Below are positions 1-6,600 of a stretch of 8,485 nt of DNA, piece by piece. Source of the stretch: an uncultured bacterium. GTDB taxonomy: Bacteria > Planctomycetota > Phycisphaerae > Phycisphaerales > SM1A02. The stretch is from contig CAIWNO010000135.1 of NCBI GenBank assembly GCA_903914045.1, positions 1 to 8,485 on the forward strand, written 5' to 3'. Below the pieces are notes generated by a model. That model ran no database searches. It worked only from the letters and a program-made list of their open reading frames with translations, and was not told the origin of the DNA. Every line of letters begins with the position of its first letter. The first letter of the stretch is position 1. Made by a program: the position numbers and the translations under genes.

Positions 1-882
1 ATCCGCGGATTGCTAGGCTGCACCGCGCTGATCAGCATTGCCATAACGGTTGGCATTATCACCATTCTGCTGCGCGAGACCATTGCGTTTATTCAACTGC
101 CAGAAATTGAACTGACCGACTTTTTGTTTGGCACCACGTGGAGCCCCTTGCTTGGCGCGGAAAAACATTTTGGCATTTGGCCGCTGATTTGCGGAACTTT
201 TCTAGTGTCGATTGTCGCCGCCATGACCGCCATTCCGCTGGGTTTAATCACCGCGATTTACATGAGCGAGTACGCCACCGCTGGAAAGCGCGCCATCTTG
301 AAACCCATCATTGAAATTCTCGCGGGCGTGCCCACGGTGGTCTACGGATTCTTCGCGCTGCTTGTGATCACACCCGCGTTGCAAGGCGCGTGCAACTTTC
401 TTTTTGGCGCGCCGATTTTTTCCGGCTACAACGCGGGCGCCGCTGGCATTGCTGTTGGAATTATGATTCTTCCAATCGTGGCGTCGCTGAGCGAGGACGC
501 CATGCAATCCGTGCCGCGCTCCTTGCGTGAAGGCGCCTACGCGCTGGGCAGCACCAAATTTGATGTCAGCGTGAAAGTGGTCACGCCCGCCGCGCTCAGC
601 GGAATTATGGCCAGTTGCTTTCTTGCCATCACGCGCGCCATTGGCGAGACCATGGTTGTGGCGCTGGCCGCCGGCGGTCTAGCGCACATGACGCTGAACC
701 CAGCCGACCAAGTGCAAACCATGACGGCGTATATGGTGCAAATTTTCCTGGGCGACGCGCCCGCCTTTGGGGTTGAAAATCTTTCCAGTTACGCCGTGGC
801 CATGGTGCTCTTCATGGTGACATTGGTGCTTTCCATTATTGGAAACATTCTGCTGAATCGATACCGCGAGGTGTACGAATGA
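1..882 (+). CDS. pstC: Phosphate ABC transporter permease PstC (5' partial)
   Basis: Inner-membrane permease subunit that, with PstA, forms the phosphate channel of the high-affinity PstSCAB importer. The frame is open to base 1 (I-R-G before the TTG codon at 10), and the first visible residues already lie in the first membrane helix, so the true start lies to the left of the window. Counting from the TTG, hydrophobic segments lie at about 4-22, 58-84, 100-122, 141-160, 195-222 and 258-282. The cytoplasmic loop that contacts the ATPase is present at about 161-195 (SEDAMQSVPRSLREGAYALG), followed by the family motif TRAIGETMVVALAAG at 208-222. The segments FGIWPLICGT and GVPTVVYGFFAL are also typical of PstC. 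It ends in a four-base ATGA overlap with pstA, which implies translational coupling. Choosing PstC over PstA rests on both the motif set and the gene order. Few amino-terminal residues are likely missing. Confidence 0.95.
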   Translation: MRGLLGCTALISIAITVGIITILLRETIAFIQLPEIELTDFLFGTTWSPLLGAEKHFGIWPLICGTFLVSIVAAMTAIPLGLITAIYMSEYATAGKRAILKPIIEILAGVPTVVYGFFALLVITPALQGACNFLFGAPIFSGYNAGAAGIAVGIMILPIVASLSEDAMQSVPRSLREGAYALGSTKFDVSVKVVTPAALSGIMASCFLAITRAIGETMVVALAAGGLAHMTLNPADQVQTMTAYMVQIFLGDAPAFGVENLSSYAVAMVLFMVTLVLSIIGNILLNRYREVYE

Positions 883-1880
883 GCGCAATTTCCATGCGAA
901 CCAAGCGAATTGTGAAGAACCGCGCGTTCCTTGCGCTGTGCCTATTCAGCACCAGCGCCACCATTCTTATTTTGGCGCTGCTGATTGTCACCATCATGGT
1001 GCAAGGCTCCAACTTCTTGTTCAGCAGCGAGGCGTTAAGCGCCGTGTTTGGCCACGGGGAACTTTCACAAATTCCAAAAATAATCCGCTGGGATTTTCTA
1101 ACCAACTTTGCCAGCCGCTTTCCAGAGAAGGCCGGCATTTACGCGGCCGTGATTGGCTCGCTGTGGGTGTGCGCCATTTGTGCGCTGCTGGCGTTGCCGC
1201 TTGGAATTGGAACGGCGATTTATTTGGAGGAGTTCGCGCCCAAGAATCGCTGGACCGGGTTGATTGATTTCAACATTCGCAACTTGGCCGGCGTGCCCAG
1301 CATTGTGTATGGCATTCTTGGCCTGACCGCATTCACGCGCATGTTTGGACTTTTTGGAAGCGACAAAAACAGCGCGCTGTCATTTGGACCCGACAATGCG
1401 TGGTGGCACATTCAACTTCCGTTTGGCCAAGGCTTGCTTGCGGGCGGATTAACTTTGATGTTGGTGGTGTTGCCGATTGTGATTATTTCCAGCCGCGAGG
1501 CATTGCGCGCCGTGCCTTCCAGTTTGCGCCAAGCCAGCCTTGCCATAGGCGCCACGCCGTGGCAGACCGCTTCAAAAATCACGTTGCCCGCCGCAATTCC
1601 AAGCATTTTAACGGGCGCCATTCTTGCCATGAGCCGCGCCATGGGCGAAGCCGCGCCACTTCTTGTGCTTGGCATTCCGGTGTTCATTGCCAACACGCCT
1701 GACAATCTCAATGACAATTTCACGGTGCTTCCATTTCAAATTTTCAACTGGGCGGGCCGTCCGCAAGAATCATTCCACCAACTCGCCGCGTCGGCAATTG
1801 TGGTGTTGCTTGTTGTGCTCATCTGCTTCAACGGCGTCGCCGTGTATCTTCGACAAAAGCTGCGCAAGCCAATGGCATGA
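879..1880 (+). CDS. pstA: Phosphate ABC transporter permease PstA
   Basis: Second inner-membrane permease subunit of the PstSCAB phosphate importer, 333 residues. ATG at 879 overlaps the pstC stop, and GAGG at 868-871 lies seven bases upstream, a good ribosome-binding site. Membrane helices are expected at about 17-41, 87-114, 136-155, 184-204, 242-270 and 300-325. Between helices 2 and 3 are the conserved GTAIYLEEFAP and NLAGVPSIVYGILGL. The EAA-type loop that docks on PstB is at 207-240 (REALRAVPSSLRQASLAIGA, then KITLPAAIPSILTG), followed by MSRAMGEAAPLLVLG, which is characteristic of PstA. The periplasmic loop at about 42-86 is rather long. The gene ends in another ATGA overlap with pstB, so the three transporter genes form one tightly packed transcription unit. 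There is no sign of damage. Confidence 0.96.
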   Translation: MSAISMRTKRIVKNRAFLALCLFSTSATILILALLIVTIMVQGSNFLFSSEALSAVFGHGELSQIPKIIRWDFLTNFASRFPEKAGIYAAVIGSLWVCAICALLALPLGIGTAIYLEEFAPKNRWTGLIDFNIRNLAGVPSIVYGILGLTAFTRMFGLFGSDKNSALSFGPDNAWWHIQLPFGQGLLAGGLTLMLVVLPIVIISSREALRAVPSSLRQASLAIGATPWQTASKITLPAAIPSILTGAILAMSRAMGEAAPLLVLGIPVFIANTPDNLNDNFTVLPFQIFNWAGRPQESFHQLAASAIVVLLVVLICFNGVAVYLRQKLRKPMA

Positions 1881-2767
1881 CCGAACACAGTTCAATGTTG
1901 AATCCAAAATCAAATTCTGTTGTACCTAAAGAAACAAACACCATGCCAGAAACGCGCCCAACTCTTGCACAACCTGCCACCTCGACATTGCCCACGTCGT
2001 CGCCTGTCAGCGAACACGTCACCCTTCGTGTGAAAGATTTCAACGCGTGGTACGGCGCCTATCAAGCGCTGCACAACATCACGCTGAACATTCCATCGCA
2101 GCGCGTGACTTCGCTGATTGGTCCATCGGGTTGCGGCAAGAGCACGTTCCTGCGCTGGATCAACCGCATGAACGATTTGGTTCCAAACGCGCGCGCCGAC
2201 GGCGTTATGCAACTGGACAAAGACGATCTACTTGACCGCAACTTTGACGTGGTGGAACTGCGCCGGCGCGTGGGAATGGTTTTTCAAAAACCAAATCCGT
2301 TTCCCAAAAGCATTTACGAAAATATTGCGTTTGGACCGCGGCTACACAAGCGTTTTCACCGCAGCGACCTGGACGCGTTGGTGGAGCAAAGCCTGCGCGC
2401 CGCCGCCATTTGGGACGAAGTGAAGGACCGCCTTCACAACAGCGCGCTGGGACTTTCCGGCGGTCAGCAACAACGCTTGTGCATTGCGCGCGCCATTGCC
2501 GTTGGTCCAGAAGTTCTGCTGATGGACGAACCTTGCTCCGCGCTTGACCCACGCAGTACCGCCAGCGTTGAATCGCTGATCCGCGAGTTGCGCCAAACAT
2601 TCACCATTGTGGTGGTCACGCACAACATGCAACAAGCCGCGCGCGTAAGCGATCTCACCGCGTTCTTCTTTGAAGGCAAACTCATTGAAGCCGGCGCGAC
2701 CGACGGAATGTTCACCAACCCCAAGAACAAACAAACGGAGGATTATGTCACCGGCCGCTTTGGATAA
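1877..2767 (+). CDS. pstB: Phosphate ABC transporter ATP-binding protein PstB
   Basis: Cytoplasmic ATPase that powers phosphate import through PstC/PstA, 296 residues. All catalytic elements are intact: Walker A GPSGCGKST at 82-90, Q-loop Q137 in VFQKPNPFP, signature LSGGQQQR at 193-200, Walker B with D217 and catalytic E218 followed by the D-loop SALDP, and switch histidine H249 in VVVTHNMQQAARVSD. The segments FLRWINRMNDL and IYENIAFGPRLH, and the tail TEDYVTGRFG, are specific to PstB within the ABC family. PstB is usually about 250-260 residues. The excess here is a Pro/Thr/Ser-rich N-terminal tail of about 45 residues before the first core strand. I keep the ATG at 1877 because it overlaps the pstA stop in the same ATGA pattern as pstC/pstA. 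ATG codons at 1895 and 1943 are alternative starts. None of the three has a clear Shine-Dalgarno sequence. Confidence 0.96.
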   Translation: MTEHSSMLNPKSNSVVPKETNTMPETRPTLAQPATSTLPTSSPVSEHVTLRVKDFNAWYGAYQALHNITLNIPSQRVTSLIGPSGCGKSTFLRWINRMNDLVPNARADGVMQLDKDDLLDRNFDVVELRRRVGMVFQKPNPFPKSIYENIAFGPRLHKRFHRSDLDALVEQSLRAAAIWDEVKDRLHNSALGLSGGQQQRLCIARAIAVGPEVLLMDEPCSALDPRSTASVESLIRELRQTFTIVVVTHNMQQAARVSDLTAFFFEGKLIEAGATDGMFTNPKNKQTEDYVTGRFG

Positions 2768-2818
2768 TTGAACTAGATTTGAATCGAATCATCCAACGCA
2801 CCGACGCATAAAAATAAA

Positions 2819-3478
2819 ATGGCAGTAGACCTACGAAATGAAATGGTGGATTTGCGCCGCAACTTGCTGGCCATGGGCGCCATGGTGGAGCAACGCGTGA
2901 CGCGCGTCATTGAAGTGATGATTGACGGCGACTTGCAACTGGCGGAAGTGGTGCGCGCCGGCGACGCCGAAGTTGACCAAATGGAACTTGACCTGGAAGC
3001 CACCTGCATGCGCTTGCTTGCGTTGGCGCAACCCGTGGCTGGTGATTTGCGCCTTATTCTTGCCGTCATTCGCATTAGCAACGAGCTGGAGCGCATCGCG
3101 GATTTGGCGCGCGGCATTGCCAAAAAACTAATCAAGTTGGGCGCCGCCGATGGCCCACCGCTTCCGCCCGCCATGATTGATCTTGCATTTGCAAGTCGCA
3201 CCATGCTGAGCGATGTCTTGGCCGCCATGAGCAATGAGGACGCGTCGCTGTGCCGCCAAGTGCGACGCGCCGATCAACGCGTGGACGATTTGCACAAGGA
3301 AGTTCTGCAATGGGCGCGCCAAGAAATTCCACGCGACGTTGCTACGTCTGGACAGACCATTGAAATGCTGACCATTGCGCAGCGCTTTGAACGCATCGCC
3401 GACATGACCACAAACATTGCGGAGGACGTGATCTTTTTGGTCGAGGGCCGCATTGTGCGCCACACGCCAGATGCGTGA
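2819..3478 (+). CDS. phoU: Phosphate transport system regulator PhoU
   Basis: Cytoplasmic helical protein that in well-studied bacteria restrains the Pst transporter and relays phosphate status to a PhoR-type kinase. The 219 residues match the usual family length. The sequence shows the two-fold internal repeat of three-helix bundles. Each half carries the metal-binding signature: NELERIADLARGI at 88-100 and QRFERIADMTTNIAEDVIFL at 188-207. The opening also fits the family (VDLRRNLLAMGAMVEQRV, near 10-27). It lies 51 bases after pstB, the usual last position of a pst operon, so it is probably cotranscribed. The ATG at 2819 is preceded by an A-rich stretch with no Shine-Dalgarno motif. No PhoR/PhoB genes are in the window, so the partner kinase is unknown. 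The 51-base gap contains no Pho-box-like repeat that I can recognise. Confidence 0.95.
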   Translation: MAVDLRNEMVDLRRNLLAMGAMVEQRVTRVIEVMIDGDLQLAEVVRAGDAEVDQMELDLEATCMRLLALAQPVAGDLRLILAVIRISNELERIADLARGIAKKLIKLGAADGPPLPPAMIDLAFASRTMLSDVLAAMSNEDASLCRQVRRADQRVDDLHKEVLQWARQEIPRDVATSGQTIEMLTIAQRFERIADMTTNIAEDVIFLVEGRIVRHTPDA

Positions 3479-3502
3479 GAACGCTCAGACAACTCGCGCT
3501 GC

Positions 3503-3599
3503 ATAAAAGAGTTTGCCACAGGGGCTCAGATAACGCACGCCACGCGAGCCCTGCTTGCATGGTTGCTAAACTCACCCCTTTTGTGGCACCCTCTTTTAT
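3503..3599. terminator. Long inverted repeat between convergent genes, probable bidirectional terminator
   Basis: The left arm at 3503-3520 (ATAAAAGAGTTTGCCACA) pairs with the right arm at 3582-3599 (TGTGGCACCCTCTTTTAT) over 16 of 18 positions, with a two-base internal mismatch. Read on either strand, the distal arm ends in CTCTTTTAT, a U-rich 3' end, as expected for a terminator shared by phoU and the convergent secreted-protein gene. The 61-base interior is long for a simple terminator. It contains a second perfect hairpin, GGGCTC at 3522-3527 with GAGCCC at 3546-3551. Alternatively GGGG at 3521-3524 can extend the outer stem by pairing with CCCC at 3575-3578. Position between two stop codons (3478 and 3610) favours termination. 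A small non-autonomous repeat element is the main alternative. Confidence 0.55.
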
Positions 3600-3609
3600 T
3601 TCGCGGAAC

Positions 3610-6600
3610 TTAATTCATCCGCAACAAAATCACACTTATGTCGGCGGAATCAATTTCGCCGTTGCCGTCCATGTCGCCAATGCCCATGATGGGTTCGGTG
3701 TTGATCATGTTCAAAATGATCGACATGTCGCGGTCGTCAATCACGCCGTTAAGGTCAAGGTCGCCGCCGCGCAGTTGGCACATGTCGGCCACGCCGTTGT
3801 GATCAAGGTCAATCGCCCCGGCAATGTCGGCGACTGTGTCGGCGTCAGCGATTTTGGAAACGCTGGTGCCATGCACCGGGTGATCGCTTGCAGATACTTG
3901 CTCATTTACAAGTGGCCCAACAAATTCAATTGCCACTTCGTTTCTTGCACCCGCCGCATCATCACAAGCAACTTGCGCGTCCGCACGCAGCGCCACAGTT
4001 TGCAAGTACAACTCAATGCCCATTGGCGCGGCGGCAACAGTTTCGCCCGCAGCAGTTGTGGATTGTCCAGCGCTTGTGTCATTGCCATTGCCGCCCTTGC
4101 GTGCGACTGCGCCGTTACTGGAATTTCCATCCGCGCCCGGCGTAGTTGCGTCGTCTGTAAATCCAGCGGTGTACGTAAACGCGTTTGATCTAGGCACGGA
4201 TCCACCAAACGCACTTAACGTTGCGCTGATCGATCCAACTGGATGCGCAGGCGTTGTGATTCTGAACGATGTACCAGTGTTGCCTGAAATTGGAACAGAG
4301 GTTCCTTCCACAATAAGTTGCGCACCACACAAGTTTGTTCCAGTGATGGTGACAACCGTGCCGCCACGAGATGGTCCAGACGTTGGCGAAATGTTAGTAA
4401 TCGTTGGCGGGCTTGCCGCATAAGTAAACGCATTTGCTCTGACCAATGATCCGCCTGCGGTGCTAACCGTTGCACTAATACTTCCCATTGGATGCGCGGG
4501 CGTGGTGATTTTAAATGATGTCGCGGTGTTGCTTGTAACTGGAACAGAAGTTCCCTCCACAACCACGCTGGCCCCACTTAGGTTGGTACCCGTAATGGTG
4601 ACAATAGTTCCGCCGCAGGCTGGTCCCGAAATTGGGCTAATAGATGAGATGGTTGGCACCGCCGAAGCAACATAAGTAAATGCGCCGAGCTTGGTCGCGG
4701 TTCCACCTGCAGTTGTCACAGCAACGCTCTTGGCGCCCGCTGTTCCAGCTGGTGTTGTAGCCGTAATAGATGTCGCACTTACAACAGCAACGTTTGTCGC
4801 CGCAACATTGTTGACAGTCACGCTTGTTGCGCCAGTAAAGTTGGTTCCAGAAATTGTGATTGATGTTCCGCCACTCGTTGGTCCAGACGTTGGGCTGACA
4901 GTTGAAATAGTTGGCACCGCAGCTGCCACATAAGTAAACGCGCTTGCCTTGATCACGGTTCCACCCGCAGTTGACACAGCAACGCTCTTGGCGCCAGCAG
5001 TTCCGGCTGGTGTTGTAGCCGTAATAGATGTCGCACTTACAACAACAACGCTAGTGGCCGCAACGCCGTTCACAGTGACGCTTGTTGCGCCAGTAAAGTT
5101 GGTTCCAGAAATTGTGATTGATGTTCCGCCACTCGTTGGCCCAAAAGTTGGGCTGACAGTTGAGATTGTTGGCACAGCGACAGCCACATAAGTAAACGCG
5201 CTGGCCTTGGTCGCAGTTCCACCCGCAGTTGTCACAGCGACGCTCTTGGCGCCAGCAGTTCCGGCGGGTGTTGTAGCTGTAATCAGTGTCGCGCTTGAAA
5301 CAACAACACTTGTCGCGGCAACTCCGTTGACAGTGACGTTAGTTGCGCCAGTAAAGTTGGTTCCAGAAATGGTGATTGACGTTCCACCACTAGTTGGCCC
5401 AGACGTTGGGCTGACAGTTGAAATAGTTGGCACCGCAGCTGCCACATAAGTGAACGCGCTTGCCTTGGTCACGGTTCCGCCCGCGGTTGTCACAGCAACG
5501 CTCTTGGCGCCAGCAGTTCCTGCAGGTGTTTTTGCTGTAATAGTTGTCGCACTTACAACAACAACGCTTGTCGCCGCAACGCTATTCACGGTCACGCTTG
5601 TTGCGCCAGTAAAGTTAGTTCCAGAAATTGTGATTGCAGTTCCGCCACTCGTTGGTCCAGAAGTTGGGCTGACCGTTGAGATGGTTGGCACCACAGCCGC
5701 CACATACGTAAACGCGTTAGCTTTGGTCACGGTTCCGCCCGCAGTTGTCACAGCGACGCTCTTGGCGCCCGCAGTTCCGGCGGGTGTTTTAGCCGTAATA
5801 GATGTCGCACTTACAACAGCAACGCTTGTCGCCGCAATGCCGTTCACAGTGACGCTTGTTGCGCCAGTAAAGTTGGTTCCAGTAATTGTGATTGATGTTC
5901 CGCCACTCGTTGGCCCAGACGTTGGGCTGACAGTTGAAATAGTTGGCACCGCCGCTGCCACATAAGTAAACGCGCTTGCCTTGGTCGCAGTTCCACCCGC
6001 AGTTGTCACAGCGACGCTCTTGGCGCCAGCAGTTCCTGCCGGTGTTCTAGCCGTAATAGATGTCGCACTTACAACAACGACGCTAGTGGCCGCAACGCCG
6101 TTGACAGTGACGCTTGTTGCGCCAGTAAAGTTGCTTCCAGAAATTGTGATCGCAGTGCCACCACTTGTTGGTCCAGAAATTGGACTGATGGAAGAAATAG
6201 TTGGAGGCGAAACATTGGCAAGTGTCCAACGAAATGCGTGCGACTTACTTTGATCACTTTGATCGGGGCTGCTTGGCTTCCAGCTTTCACCTACCAGAAC
6301 AGATCCATCCCAATTTGAAATCGACGCGCGAGAATTTGTATCGCCTGGCAAAGCGCCAACGCTCACCATGCCATTTGACTTTGTCCAGCGAAAGGCGTGA
6401 CCAGCATCTCGGTTTGAGTTAAAACTTGTACCTACACAAACAGTACCTCCAATAGAAGCCCCACCATTTGGTTCTGAATAAGTGTCGCCAGGCAGTACCC
6501 CCAGATTCTCCATGCCTGTTGCCTGCGTCCATCGAAAGGCTCGACAATTTGAATCGTCAGTTTCACTAATGCCAAACACAACTCCGTCAATTCCCCAGTA

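Noticed and set aside
10..882. pstC as a complete gene starting at TTG 10
   Set aside because: The frame is open to base 1, and starting at the TTG would place translation initiation inside the first membrane helix without the usual N-terminal cytoplasmic residues. The gene is better treated as cut by the window edge.
2768..2818. Promoter or Pho box before phoU
   Set aside because: Only a short GAATC direct repeat is present. No pair of Pho-box-like repeats and no convincing -35/-10 pair was found, so cotranscription with pstB is the simpler reading.
3475..4188. A 237-codon + strand frame starting with GTG at the end of phoU
   Set aside because: It runs through the inverted repeat and then antisense to the dockerin-like and linker coding region. 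The translation shows no domain, and no ribosome-binding site precedes it.
4657..6204. CRISPR-like or satellite array
   Set aside because: The units are contiguous 258-base coding repeats in one reading frame, with no unique spacers between short repeats.
4691..6253. A chain of open + strand frames of 80-171 codons across the TIG array
   Set aside because: They recur at the 258-base repeat period and are simply the antisense of the TIG repeats. Their Val/Pro/Ala-rich translations resemble no known protein, and the opposite strand has a continuous, well-recognised reading frame.
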